NCBI GenBank assembly: GCA_050247515.1
Contig: JBFWUB010000001.1
Coordinates: 62,001-126,000 of the forward strand
From: RAM1 sp050247515
GTDB taxonomy: Bacteria; Pseudomonadota; Gammaproteobacteria; Burkholderiales; Burkholderiaceae_C
Length of the DNA stretch: 64,000 bases
Reading direction: 5' to 3'
Below are positions 7,480 to 18,061 of this stretch, in pieces (within the stretch, counting starts at the first letter, position 1; every line of letters starts with the position of its first letter). A model generated the notes under the pieces. That model ran no database searches. It was not told the DNA's origin and was given only the letters and a program-made list of their open reading frames with translations. The position numbers and the translations under genes were made by a program.

Positions 7480-9472
7480 CGGCCAGGCTGTCCAGCGCTT
7501 CGTCAAACTCCTGCGTGGTGACCAGCCGGCGCATGGGCGGCAGAGCCGCCAGCAACCGGCGTCCATACCCCATCGTCGCAAGGCGCGTGTCACACACCAC
7601 CAGCACGCCCTGATCCGACTCCCTGCGGATCAGCCTGCCGGCACCCTGCTTGAGCGCAACGGCCGCCTCGGGGACAAAGTAGTCATTGAACGGACTGCGG
7701 CCTTCTGACTCCAGCCGCCGGGTGCGCGCTTCAACCAAAGGGTCGTTGGGTGGTGGAAATGGCAGCTTGTCGATGATCACCAATTGCAACGCATCGCCGG
7801 GCACGTCCACCCCTTCCCAGAACGACGCCGACGCAACCAGCAGGCAACCAGGCTGGCCCTGCCCCGCGCCTTCACGAAAGCGCTCGATCAGCCGCCGCTT
7901 GGGCCATTGGCCCTGAACCAGCACTTCGACTGCTGCCGAGCCCTCAAAGCGTGTCTGCAAGGCCTCGCCAATTGTCCGCAGTGCACGCAGCGTGGTGGTC
8001 AGCACCATGGTGGCGCCGCCCAGGCGCTGCGCGGCGTCACCGGCCAGGCGCGCCACCTGCGCACTGTGGTCCGGCTCATTCGGCTTGGGCAGGTCGCGCG
8101 GCACATACACGGCGGCCTGGGCTGCGTAATCAAACGGGCTCTCTACCTGCAGGACTTCAGCGTCGGTCAACCCACAAGGCTCGGTAAACCAGCGCAGCCG
8201 GGCGTCGTCACCCAGGGTCGCCGACGTAAATATCCAGGCACGCCGTGGTTCGGCGTCGTCCGGCGGCGCGTCCTCACGCAGGATCTTGCTGCGCACCGTG
8301 CTGGCGATGTCCAACGGCGACTCCACCATGCGCAGGTGGCTTCCCGCATCGGCCCAGCGGACGGAGCCGGGCGCGCAGGCGCCGCCAAACTGGCCGGTGC
8401 GCTGCGCCAGGCTGGCCGCGCGCTCATGCAGCCGCACGAAATCAGGCGCTATCTCGCTTACCGTGTCCAGCGCACTCATCGCCTCCATGCACGCCTGTTC
8501 CAGTGCCTGCAGCGCCTGGCCCCAGGCGGCGGCGTCAGCCTGCTCGGGCGCGCCGTCCGTCCAGCGCAGCCGGGCGCCGGGCACAGTGCGGCCCACGGCC
8601 AGGCGCAAGTCGCGGGCGGCGCGCTCGGTCACTGCCGCCAATTGCTGCCAGTCCACAAGGCCCCGCGCGAGCTGAAGCCCAGCAGCCAGCATGTCGCGGG
8701 CGAAGTCGATGACCTGGCCCGTGCCCAGCTGCGAGCCCAGAAACTGCACGCCGGTTTCATTGAGCTGGTGGGCTTCGTCGAAGATGGCCACGCGCACCGT
8801 GGGCAGCAGCTCGGCCATGCCGGATTCACGCACGGCCAGGTCGGCAAAGAACAGGTGGTGGTTGATGACAACCACATCGGCAGCCAGCGCTTCGCGACGG
8901 GCCTGGTTGACGTGGCAGCCGCGGAACTTGGGGCACGCGGAGCCCAGGCAGTTGTCGCGGGTGGAGGTCACCAGCGGAATCACCGCCGAGCGCTCATCCA
9001 GCCCCGGCAGCTCAGCCAGATCACCTGTGCGGGTGATGCGGGCCCATTCCTCGACCTTGGCAAGGGTTCGCACGGCAGTGCGGTCGGGCAGCGTGGCATC
9101 CTGGCGCGCCAGCTCCAGCCGGTGCGCGCACAGGTAGCTGCCCCGGCCCTTGAGCAGCGCCGTGCGCACCGGCAGGCCCAGCGCCTGCACCAGGCGCGGC
9201 AGATCACGCCCGAACAGCTGGTCCTGCAGGGTTTTGGTGGCGGTGGACAGCAGGATGCGCTCGCCGCTGAACAGGGCGGGCACCAGGTACGAAAAGGTCT
9301 TGCCAACGCCCGTGCCGGCCTCCACCACCAGCGCCCCACCCTGCTCCACCGTCCGTGCAACGGCCAGCGCCATCTCGGTCTGGCCGGCCCGGGGACGGAA
9401 ATGATCGGCTGCGCGTGACAGGACGCCGCCCGGCGCGAACGCTTCGCGCACCGTGTCTTGCAATGGGCTCAC
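7442..9472 (-). CDS. DinG/YoaA-family ATP-dependent DNA helicase
   Basis: 676 residues. XPD-like superfamily 2 helicase with Walker A GTGVGKT (residues 53-59), the DEAH box in IFDEAHQL and the SATL motif. Cysteines of the expected 4Fe-4S domain lie between helicase motifs Ia and II (YLCAHRLE, NCLGSACPKFRGCH). The helicase C-terminal motif QGAGRLIRRESDQGV is present. Such enzymes unwind 5'-3' and resolve R-loops or damaged structures. Its length and lack of an exonuclease domain favour the YoaA-like group over classical DinG. Convergent 38-bp overlap with bamD; ATGA overlap with the upstream DUF465 gene. Confidence 0.92.
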   Translation of the reverse strand: MSPLQDTVREAFAPGGVLSRAADHFRPRAGQTEMALAVARTVEQGGALVVEAGTGVGKTFSYLVPALFSGERILLSTATKTLQDQLFGRDLPRLVQALGLPVRTALLKGRGSYLCAHRLELARQDATLPDRTAVRTLAKVEEWARITRTGDLAELPGLDERSAVIPLVTSTRDNCLGSACPKFRGCHVNQARREALAADVVVINHHLFFADLAVRESGMAELLPTVRVAIFDEAHQLNETGVQFLGSQLGTGQVIDFARDMLAAGLQLARGLVDWQQLAAVTERAARDLRLAVGRTVPGARLRWTDGAPEQADAAAWGQALQALEQACMEAMSALDTVSEIAPDFVRLHERAASLAQRTGQFGGACAPGSVRWADAGSHLRMVESPLDIASTVRSKILREDAPPDDAEPRRAWIFTSATLGDDARLRWFTEPCGLTDAEVLQVESPFDYAAQAAVYVPRDLPKPNEPDHSAQVARLAGDAAQRLGGATMVLTTTLRALRTIGEALQTRFEGSAAVEVLVQGQWPKRRLIERFREGAGQGQPGCLLVASASFWEGVDVPGDALQLVIIDKLPFPPPNDPLVEARTRRLESEGRSPFNDYFVPEAAVALKQGAGRLIRRESDQGVLVVCDTRLATMGYGRRLLAALPPMRRLVTTQEFDEALDSLAVTRTSTTDSGWS

Positions 9473-9672
9473 GCGGGTTCTTTGGGGTCCAGCGCCAGTT
9501 CGAGCCTGGATATCTGGTCGCGCAACGCCAGCCGGCGCTTCTTGAGGCGGCGCACCATGAGCTCATCCACGGGGACCTCGCTGGCCAGGCGGTCAATCAG
9601 GGCGTTGAGATCGCCGTGCTCCATGCGCAATTCGATCAGGCGGCGCTCGGGAGAATGAAGGTTGGAGTCCAA
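9469..9672 (-). CDS. Small DUF465 (YdcH-family) protein
   Basis: 67 residues, almost entirely helical. HGDLNALIDRL and LKKRRLALRDQISRLE are the conserved parts of the YdcH/DUF465 family, whose cellular role is not established. It overlaps the helicase gene by ATGA, so the two are cotranscribed and probably coupled. The ATG at 9672 is the only sensible start. Confidence 0.88.
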   Translation of the reverse strand: MDSNLHSPERRLIELRMEHGDLNALIDRLASEVPVDELMVRRLKKRRLALRDQISRLELALDPKEPA

Positions 9673-9778
9673 AAAAGCGTCTTCCGGGCCGGTTGTGGCG
9701 GGTTCGCTTGATAATACGTGTTTCAGGGGGATTTATCGAGCGCCCCCGCCACCAGCAAAGGCGCCGGGTTCAAACCAT

Positions 9779-10543
9779 ATGAGCAAAGGCTACCGACTTA
9801 CCGCATCGACAGGCATCCACAAGGGTGACCGCGAATACCAGCAGGACCAGATCGCCCTGCTCAGCCATCCGCGCGTCACCGGCTGCGTGCTGGGCGTGGT
9901 GGCCGATGGCATGGGCGGTCGCAGTGGCGGGCGCAAGGCCTCTGACCAGGTCATGATGACCGCCAAGCAGCTGTTTGAGCGGTATTCACCCGACCACGAC
10001 GACACGCCTTCCATGCTCAAGCAAATGGTCCAGGAAGCCCATATCGTCATCAAGCTCACCGCCATCTCCTCTGAGCAGGAGCCGCACAGCACCATTGCCG
10101 CATTCCTGATCAACCCCGCCGGCGACTGCCATTGGGTGCATGCCGGCGATTCACGCGTTTACCATTTCCATGGCAACAAGCTGGTCAAGCGCACCATGGA
10201 CCATTCCTATGTGCAGACGCTGGTGGACAAGGGCGAGATCACCGAGGAAGAAGCCAACGTCCATCCGCAGTCCAACATTCTCATGGGGTGCCTGGGCACC
10301 GAGGACGACCCGCCGATTGACGTTCATTTCATCCCGCAGTTGCGCCCCGGTGACGTGCTCATGGCCTGCAGCGACGGCGTATGGCACTACTTCAGCCCCA
10401 ACGAGCTGGGCTCGGTGCTGTCGTCGCTGTCGCCCCGCGAGGCCACGGAGTTCCTGATCGACAAGGCCCGCTCGCGCGGGCGTGGCGGCGGCGACAACCT
10501 GTCGCTGGTGATCGTCAAGCTGGAGCCACTGGACGCGTTCTGA
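9779..10543 (+). CDS. PP2C-family serine/threonine protein phosphatase
   Basis: 254 residues from the ATG at 9779; upstream in-frame codons have no homology. Metal-ligand motifs are in order: DREYQQD (18-24), VVADGMGGRSGG (41-52, aspartate D43), HAGDSRVYHF, CSDGVWHY and GGGDNLSLVIVKL near the end. These bind two Mn/Mg ions for phosphoprotein hydrolysis. The protein is cytoplasmic and has no extra domain. No partner kinase gene is adjacent, so its target is unknown. It is a single transcription unit between genes of opposite strand. Confidence 0.93.
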   Translation: MSKGYRLTASTGIHKGDREYQQDQIALLSHPRVTGCVLGVVADGMGGRSGGRKASDQVMMTAKQLFERYSPDHDDTPSMLKQMVQEAHIVIKLTAISSEQEPHSTIAAFLINPAGDCHWVHAGDSRVYHFHGNKLVKRTMDHSYVQTLVDKGEITEEEANVHPQSNILMGCLGTEDDPPIDVHFIPQLRPGDVLMACSDGVWHYFSPNELGSVLSSLSPREATEFLIDKARSRGRGGGDNLSLVIVKLEPLDAF

Positions 10544-10561
10544 CGCGTTCCGGCGGCAGCC

Positions 10562-11170
10562 TCAGGAGGCAGGTACCGGCAGCGGCCTGGCGGCAGGCTT
10601 GGTTCGCTCCAGCCTGCGCTTTTCAAGCCTTTCCTTGCGTGCGCGGGCTTGTTCGAGCTTGTCTTGCCGCTTGCGGATTGCAGCGGCATCTGGAGCAGGC
10701 AGGGCGGCTGGCTGCGTAGCTTCCTGCGGCGGCAGAGTACCGACAGGCGCCGCCGCAGCGGCCTTGCGTGCACCGCGCTCCTGCCGCGCGGCGGCGTCTT
10801 CCAGCGCACGGGCACGCTGCTGCGCGGCACGCAGCTGGTTTTCTGCCGAAGACCGCTCGTCCAGCCGCTGGCGCTGGGCAGCCCCCTTCCTGAGGCGCTC
10901 GTCGTCATTGAGAGAGATTTCCTGGCGGCGCAAGTCTGCCAGTGCCTCGCGGCGGGCTGTCCTGGCCTCGTTGACGCAATCGTTGACGGCAAAGCGTGCG
11001 AAGCAGGCTGCTTCGGCCTGCGAATACCGGACATCAGCCGCCTGACGCTCGGCGGCAATGCGGGCTCGCTCCCGGTTCATCTGCTGCTGTGCACTGTCCT
11101 GCGCCCAGCCTGGCGCAGTGCCGGCGAACAAGGCCGTGCACACGACGAGAGCGGGAACACCGGTTTTCAT
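10562..11170 (-). CDS. Secreted coiled-coil protein of unknown function
   Basis: 202 residues with a clear signal peptide (MKTGVPALVVCTALFAGTAPGWAQ). The mature part is nearly all Arg/Glu/Ala/Gln helix with coiled-coil character. It has one cysteine pair (ACFARFAVNDCVNEA, about 55-65) that may form a periplasmic disulfide. The C-terminus is basic (LEKRRLERTKPA). The ATG overlaps the zapE stop by ATGA. I recognise no characterised family; similar short secreted helical proteins beside zapE occur in related genera as far as I recall. A function at the division site would be only inference from context. Confidence 0.8.
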   Translation of the reverse strand: MKTGVPALVVCTALFAGTAPGWAQDSAQQQMNRERARIAAERQAADVRYSQAEAACFARFAVNDCVNEARTARREALADLRRQEISLNDDERLRKGAAQRQRLDERSSAENQLRAAQQRARALEDAAARQERGARKAAAAAPVGTLPPQEATQPAALPAPDAAAIRKRQDKLEQARARKERLEKRRLERTKPAARPLPVPAS

Positions 11171-12267
11171 GTGAGCCGAGTATCCACCATGCGTCGGTCC
11201 AGGGACAGGAACTCGGCCGACTGCATTTCGTTCAGGCGCGAGATGGTGCGCGGAAATTCATGGGCCAGGGGGCCCTCGGTGTACAGCGCCTCGGGGGGCA
11301 CCTGGGCCGACATGATCAGCTTGACCCGGCGGTCATACAGCACGTCCACCAGCCAGGTGAAGCGGCGCGCCTCAGACGCATGGCGAACAAACATCTGCGG
11401 AACGTCCGACAGCAGCACTGTGTGGAACTGCGTGGCAATTTCAAGGTAGTCGTTCTGCGAGCGGGGGCCGCCGCACAGCGTCTTGAAGTCAAACCACACC
11501 ACGCCGCCCGCCTTGCGCCGCGCGCGGATGTCGCGGGCCTCGATGTGCAGCACCGGGTCTTCGTCATGGCTCTCGGCCAGGCGGGTGAACGCTTCGTCCA
11601 TCTGGGCGTCTGCCTCGGGTCCCAGCGGCGTGTGGTAGAGCTTGACCTGCTCCATGGTGCGGCGGCGGTAGTCTGTGCCGTTGTCCACGTTGATGACTTC
11701 CAGCCGGTCATTGAGCAGCTTGATGGCCGGCAGGATGCGCTCACGGTGCAAGCCGTTGGGGTACAGGTCGTCGGGGCGGAAGTTGGAGGTGGTGACAAAG
11801 CCGATGCCGTTGTCGAACATGGCCCCCAGCAGCCGGTGCAGGATCATGGCGTCGGTGATGTCGGCCACGTGGAATTCGTCAAAGCACACCAGGCGGTAGC
11901 GCCGGGCCATGCGTTTGCCCAGTTCGTCCAGCGGGTTCACCGTGCCCTGCAGCTCGGCCAGCTCGCGGTGCACCTCGCGCATGAACTCATGAAAGTGCAG
12001 GCGCGTCTTGCGCACGATCGGCACGGCGTTGTAAAAGCAGTCCATCAGGAAGCTTTTGCCGCGCCCCACCCCGCCGTGCATGTAAACGCCACGCGGGATC
12101 TCCGGGCGGTTGATCAGCTTCTTGAAGGCGTTGGAGCGCTGCTCCTTGAACGCTGCCCATTCGCTCGCGCAGCGCTGCAGCGCATCAACGGCGCGAAGCT
12201 GCGCGGGGTCACTGGCGTAGCCCCGCGCAGCCAGCTCGCTGTCGTAGATCTCGCGGACCGTCGGCAC
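11167..12267 (-). CDS. zapE: Cell division protein ZapE (AFG1-like AAA ATPase)
   Basis: 366 residues. Walker A is GGVGRGKSFLMD with the lysine at K71. Walker B lies in RLVCFDEFHVADITDAMIL, and TSNFRPDDLYPNGLHRERILPAI is the family's sensor region. ZapE binds FtsZ and modulates ring stability late in division; its eukaryotic homologue AFG1/LACE1 is mitochondrial. It starts 11 bases after lpd on the same strand, so it is likely the tail of the sucA-odhB-lpd transcript. Confidence 0.95.
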   Translation of the reverse strand: MPTVREIYDSELAARGYASDPAQLRAVDALQRCASEWAAFKEQRSNAFKKLINRPEIPRGVYMHGGVGRGKSFLMDCFYNAVPIVRKTRLHFHEFMREVHRELAELQGTVNPLDELGKRMARRYRLVCFDEFHVADITDAMILHRLLGAMFDNGIGFVTTSNFRPDDLYPNGLHRERILPAIKLLNDRLEVINVDNGTDYRRRTMEQVKLYHTPLGPEADAQMDEAFTRLAESHDEDPVLHIEARDIRARRKAGGVVWFDFKTLCGGPRSQNDYLEIATQFHTVLLSDVPQMFVRHASEARRFTWLVDVLYDRRVKLIMSAQVPPEALYTEGPLAHEFPRTISRLNEMQSAEFLSLDRRMVDTRLT

Positions 12268-12278
12268 GGCGGACGCAA

Positions 12279-13706
<1,428 letters not shown>

Positions 13707-13715
13707 GTCCGCTCC

Positions 13716-14969
13716 TTAGATGTCGAACAAGAGGCGAGCCGGGTCTTCCAGCGCTTCCTTCATCGCCACCAGCCCCAGCACGGCTTCGCGGCCGTCGATG
13801 ATGCGGTGGTCATAGCTCATGGCCAGGTAGTTGATCGGGCGCACCACGACCTGCCCGTTTTCCACGACGGCGCGGTCCTTGGTCGCATGCACGCCCAGGA
13901 TGGCCGACTGCGGCGGGTTGATGATGGGGGTGGACAGCATCGAGCCGAACACACCGCCGTTGCTGATGGAGAAGGTGCCACCGGTCATCTCCTCGATGCC
14001 CAGCTTGCCGTCGCGTGCCTTGGCGCCGTACTCGGCAATCTTCTTTTCGATGTCGGCAAAGCTCATCTGGTCGGCGTTGCGCAGGATGGGCACCACCAGG
14101 CCGCGCGGCGAACCGACAGCGATACCGATGTCGAAATAGCCGTGGTAGACGATGTCGTTGCCGTCCACTGACGCATTGAGCACCGGGTACTTCTTGAGCG
14201 CGTGCACCGCTGCTTTCACGAAGAAGCTCATGAAGCCGATCTTGACGCCGTGCTCCTTCTCGAACTTTTCCTGGAAGCGCTTGCGCATTTCCATCACGGG
14301 CGCCATGTTGACTTCGTTGAACGTCGTCAGGATGGCGTTGGTGGACTGCGATTGCAACAGGCGCTCGGCCACGCGGGCGCGCAGGCGGCTCATGGGCACG
14401 CGCTGCTCGGGGCGGTCGCCCAGGTCGGGCGTGGCGGGGCCCGCCACTTGCGGCAGCGCGGCACGCGGCGCGCCAGTGGGAATGGCCACGGCGGGAGCGG
14501 CAGCGGGTTTGGTACCAGAAGCCACCGCGCCGATCACGTCGCCCTTGGTCACGCGGCCATCCTTGCCGGTGCCGGGCACGGAGCCGGCCGGCAGGTTGTT
14601 GTCGGCCATGAGCTTGGCGGCAGCGGGCATGGCCACGCCAGCCTTGGAGCCACCTGCAGCAGCGGCAGGCGCGGCTCCAACCGGTGCCGGGGCAGCAGCC
14701 GCAGCGGGCGCGGCAGCAGCACCCTTGCCTTCGGTGTCAATGCGGGCAATCAGTTGCTCGGCCACCACGGTGCCGCCATCGGCCACCAGGATTTCGGCCA
14801 GCACGCCCGCGGCCGGGGCCGGCACTTCCAGCACCACTTTGTCGGTCTCGATTTCGATCAGGATTTCGTCGACGGCCACTGCCTCGCCGGCCTTTTTCTT
14901 CCACTGCAACATCGTTGCTTCGGCAACTGATTCGGACAGCTGCGGGACTTTCACTTCTACGATAGCCAT
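13716..14969 (-). CDS. odhB: 2-oxoglutarate dehydrogenase E2, dihydrolipoyllysine succinyltransferase
   Basis: 417 residues. One lipoyl domain (lipoylated K44 in ETDKVVLEVP) is followed by an Ala/Pro-rich linker. Then come a peripheral-subunit-binding domain (AAKLMADNNLPAGSVPGTGKDGRVTKGDV) and the acyltransferase core ending in SYDHRIIDGREAV with the catalytic histidine. A single lipoyl domain and close linkage to sucA identify it as the succinyl rather than acetyl enzyme. Nineteen bases separate it from sucA. Confidence 0.97.
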   Translation of the reverse strand: MAIVEVKVPQLSESVAEATMLQWKKKAGEAVAVDEILIEIETDKVVLEVPAPAAGVLAEILVADGGTVVAEQLIARIDTEGKGAAAAPAAAAAPAPVGAAPAAAAGGSKAGVAMPAAAKLMADNNLPAGSVPGTGKDGRVTKGDVIGAVASGTKPAAAPAVAIPTGAPRAALPQVAGPATPDLGDRPEQRVPMSRLRARVAERLLQSQSTNAILTTFNEVNMAPVMEMRKRFQEKFEKEHGVKIGFMSFFVKAAVHALKKYPVLNASVDGNDIVYHGYFDIGIAVGSPRGLVVPILRNADQMSFADIEKKIAEYGAKARDGKLGIEEMTGGTFSISNGGVFGSMLSTPIINPPQSAILGVHATKDRAVVENGQVVVRPINYLAMSYDHRIIDGREAVLGLVAMKEALEDPARLLFDI

Positions 14970-14988
14970 TTTGAATTTTTCCTAAAAC

Positions 14989-17883
14989 TTATTTCGTGAG
15001 GACGAAGCCTTTGAGCTTGGCAAACGCGCCGTCCACCAGCGCCTTTTGCTGCTCCTGGTGCAGGTGCGAATAACCCACGGCGGGCGATGCGGAGGCAGCG
15101 CGGCCGGAGTAACCGAGCTTTTGCCCGTCCAGCATGTTTTCGTGGATGTAGTGCTGCACGAAGAACCAGGCGCCCTGGTTCTGCGGCTCGTCCTGGCACC
15201 AGACGATGTCAGTTGCGTTCGGGTACTTCTTCAGTTCGGCGGCGAACGCCTTGTGCGGGAACGGATAGAGCTGCTCGACGCGCAGGATGGCCACGTCGTC
15301 GGCTTCCTTCTCGTCGCGTTTCTTGGCCAGGTCGTAATAGACCTTGCCCGAACAGGCGATCACGCGCTTGACCTTGTCGGCCTTCCTGTTGACCTCTTCC
15401 TTGTGCTCGGGGATCACCGTCTGGAAGCTGCCCTTGGTGAACTCGGACAGCGGCGAGGTCGCGTCCTTGTTACGCAAGAGCGACTTCGGCGTCATGATGA
15501 TCAGCGGCTTGCGCAGGTTGCGCACCATCTGGCGGCGCAGCAGGTGGAAGATCTGGCTGGCCGTGGTGGGCTGCACCACCTGCATATTGGTGTCAGCCGA
15601 CAGCTGCATGAAGCGCTCCAGGCGGGCCGAGCTGTGCTCGGGGCCCTGGCCTTCATAGCCGTGCGGCAGCATCAGCGTGATGCCGTTGACACGGCCCCAC
15701 TTGACCTCGCCCGAAGCAATGAACTGGTCGATCACGACCTGTGCGCCGTTGGCGAAGTCGCCGAACTGCGCTTCCCAGATCACCAGCGTGTTGGGATCGT
15801 TGGACGCATAGCCGTACTCGAAGCCCAGCACGGCTTCCTCGGACAGGATGGAGTCGATCACGACGAACGGCGCCTGGTTGTCGGCCACGTTGCACAGCGG
15901 CGTGTAGGTGCCTTCGTCGAACTTCTCGCGCTTCTGGTCGTGCAGCACGGCGTGGCGGTGCGTGAACGTACCGCGCCCGCAGTCTTCGCCGGACAGGCGC
16001 ACCGGGTAGCCGCTGGCCACCAGCGAGGCGAACGCCATGTGCTCGCCCATCCCCCAATCCACGTTGACCTCGCCGCGGCCCATGGCGGCGCGATCATCCA
16101 GCACCTTCTTGACCAGCGGGTGCGGCGTGAAATTGGCGGGCATCGTGGTGATCTTTTCGGCCAGGCGCTTCCATTCGGCCAGCGGGATCGCCGTGTCGGC
16201 CGCGTCGGTCCACTTCTTGTTGAGGTACGGGCTCCAGTCCACCGCGTACTTGCTCTTGAAGTTGGTCAGCACCGGGTCCACCGTGTGCTTGCCCGCGTCC
16301 ATGGCGGCGCGGTAGGCCTTGACCATGTCGTCGCCCAGCGTTTCGCCCAGGCCCTGGGCAGCCAGCTTGTCAGCGTACAGCTTGCGCGTGCCGGGGTGGG
16401 CGCCGATCTTCTTGTACATGAGCGGCTGGGTCAGTGCCGGCGTGTCCTGCTCGTTGTGGCCCAGCTTGCGGAAGCAGACGATGTCCAGCACGACATCCTT
16501 CTGGAACTCCATGCGGTATTCCAGCGCAAGCTGGGTGGCCAGCACCACGGCCTCCGGGTCGTCGCCGTTCACATGCAGCACCGGCGCCTCGATCATCTTG
16601 ACCACATCGGTGCAATACAGCGTCGAGCGCGTGTCGCGCGGGTCGCTGGTGGTGAAGCCGATCTGGTTGTTGATGACGATATGCACCGTGCCACCGGTGG
16701 TGTAGCCGCGCGTTTCGGCCAACGCCAGCGTTTCCTGCACCACGCCCTGGCCGGCGATGGCGGCGTCGCCATGCACCAGCACCGGCAGCACCTGCAGGCC
16801 CTTGGGGTCGCCACGACGGTCCATGCGCGCCCGCACGGAACCTTCCACCACCGGGTTCACGATTTCCAGGTGCGACGGGTTGAACGCCAGGCTCAGGTGA
16901 ACCGGGCCGCCGGGCGTGGTCACGTCCGAGCTGAAGCCCTGGTGGTACTTCACGTCACCGGCGGGCAGGTCTTCCTTGGCGGTGTGGTCAAACTCGGCGA
17001 ACAGGTCGGCCGGCATCTTGCCCAGCGAATTGACAAGCACGTTCAGGCGGCCGCGGTGGGCCATGCCGATCACGATCTCCTGCACGCCCTTGGCACCGGC
17101 CTGCTGGATCAGCTCGTCCATGGCGGCAATGAAGCTTTCGCCACCTTCTAGCGAGAAGCGCTTCTGGCCCACGTACTTGGTGTGCAGGAAGCGTTCCAGG
17201 CCCTCGGCCGCCGTCAGGCGGTCCAGGATGTGCTTTTTCCTGTCGGCGTTGAAGTTGGGCTTGCTGCGGATGGACTCCAGCTTCTGCTGCCACCAGCGCT
17301 TCTGGTTCTGGTCGGTGATGTAGTTGCACTCGGAGCCGATGGTGCCGCAGTAGGTTTCGCGCAGCGCATTGATGAGCTCACGCAGCGACATCGTGTCCTT
17401 GCCGAAGAACGTGTTGCTGGTATTGAACACGGTTTCCTGGTCGGCGTCGCTGAAGCCGTAAAACGAGGCTTCCAGCTCGGGAATATGGGCGCGCTCGGTG
17501 CGCTTGAGCGGGTCCAGGTCGGCCCAGCGGGCGCCGACGTTGCGGTAGGCGGCAATGAGCTGCTGCACCGCGGTACGCTTGCGGCCCATTTCGGAGTCCG
17601 CACCGCTGGCCACCACCACCTTGGTACCCCCCTGCTTGGCGCGCTCGGCAAACGCATTGATGACCGGCATGTGCGGAACATCCTTGGCGTTGCTGCCGTC
17701 CACCGCAGGCACGTGCTGCAGCGCGTCGAAGTAGTCGCGCCAGTTGTCAGGCACGCTGCCGGGGTTGGCCAGGTAGTTTTCGTACATCTCTTCGACATAC
17801 GGCGCATTGCCGCCGAAGAGGTAGGAGTTGCCTTGATAGGCAGTGTAGACAGACGCCGTCTGTGGCGTCGATTGATCGCTCAT
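14989..17883 (-). CDS. sucA: 2-oxoglutarate dehydrogenase E1 component
   Basis: 964 residues. Thiamine-diphosphate enzyme that decarboxylates 2-oxoglutarate and transfers the succinyl group to OdhB. The N-terminus NSYLFGGNAPYVEEMYENYLANPGSVPDNWRDYF is the E2-binding part. GMAHRGRLNVLVN, HGDAAIAGQGVVQETLAL and LPHGYEGQGPEHSSAR are conserved blocks. A GGAGG ribosome site is 10 bases before the ATG, and a 7-bp hairpin lies just upstream of it. It is the first gene of sucA-odhB-lpd-zapE. soxB ends 178 bases upstream on the same strand, and I see no intrinsic terminator in that gap. Confidence 0.98.
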   Translation of the reverse strand: MSDQSTPQTASVYTAYQGNSYLFGGNAPYVEEMYENYLANPGSVPDNWRDYFDALQHVPAVDGSNAKDVPHMPVINAFAERAKQGGTKVVVASGADSEMGRKRTAVQQLIAAYRNVGARWADLDPLKRTERAHIPELEASFYGFSDADQETVFNTSNTFFGKDTMSLRELINALRETYCGTIGSECNYITDQNQKRWWQQKLESIRSKPNFNADRKKHILDRLTAAEGLERFLHTKYVGQKRFSLEGGESFIAAMDELIQQAGAKGVQEIVIGMAHRGRLNVLVNSLGKMPADLFAEFDHTAKEDLPAGDVKYHQGFSSDVTTPGGPVHLSLAFNPSHLEIVNPVVEGSVRARMDRRGDPKGLQVLPVLVHGDAAIAGQGVVQETLALAETRGYTTGGTVHIVINNQIGFTTSDPRDTRSTLYCTDVVKMIEAPVLHVNGDDPEAVVLATQLALEYRMEFQKDVVLDIVCFRKLGHNEQDTPALTQPLMYKKIGAHPGTRKLYADKLAAQGLGETLGDDMVKAYRAAMDAGKHTVDPVLTNFKSKYAVDWSPYLNKKWTDAADTAIPLAEWKRLAEKITTMPANFTPHPLVKKVLDDRAAMGRGEVNVDWGMGEHMAFASLVASGYPVRLSGEDCGRGTFTHRHAVLHDQKREKFDEGTYTPLCNVADNQAPFVVIDSILSEEAVLGFEYGYASNDPNTLVIWEAQFGDFANGAQVVIDQFIASGEVKWGRVNGITLMLPHGYEGQGPEHSSARLERFMQLSADTNMQVVQPTTASQIFHLLRRQMVRNLRKPLIIMTPKSLLRNKDATSPLSEFTKGSFQTVIPEHKEEVNRKADKVKRVIACSGKVYYDLAKKRDEKEADDVAILRVEQLYPFPHKAFAAELKKYPNATDIVWCQDEPQNQGAWFFVQHYIHENMLDGQKLGYSGRAASASPAVGYSHLHQEQQKALVDGAFAKLKGFVLTK

Positions 17884-17898
17884 ATTCCGCTGACCTCC

Positions 17899-17915
17899 GT
17901 TTCCCTCTGGGAAAC
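17899..17915 (-). promoter_or_regulatory. Hairpin in the sucA leader next to the ribosome-binding site
   Basis: A perfect 7-bp inverted repeat (GTTTCCC, 3-base loop, GGGAAAC) ends directly at the GGAGG element of sucA. In mRNA it would form a short hairpin abutting the ribosome site. There is no U-run, so it is not a terminator. It could affect translation or mRNA stability; this is inference. Confidence 0.35.
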
Positions 17916-18061
17916 ATTAGCTGGTTAAGAAAACCTTCCGCGACACGGCTGGACCGATTGGCGGATGCGACTGTGGCTGGAAGGGGCCTAAGTACAGCTG
18001 GGATTGTGCCACCGAAAACGATCAGCGGCCAGCGAGAATTGGAAGCTTTTGTATTGGCAGG

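Noticed and set aside
15046..17151. 701-codon open frame opposite sucA
   Set aside because: Same reason; composition mirrors the sucA codons and shows no domain.
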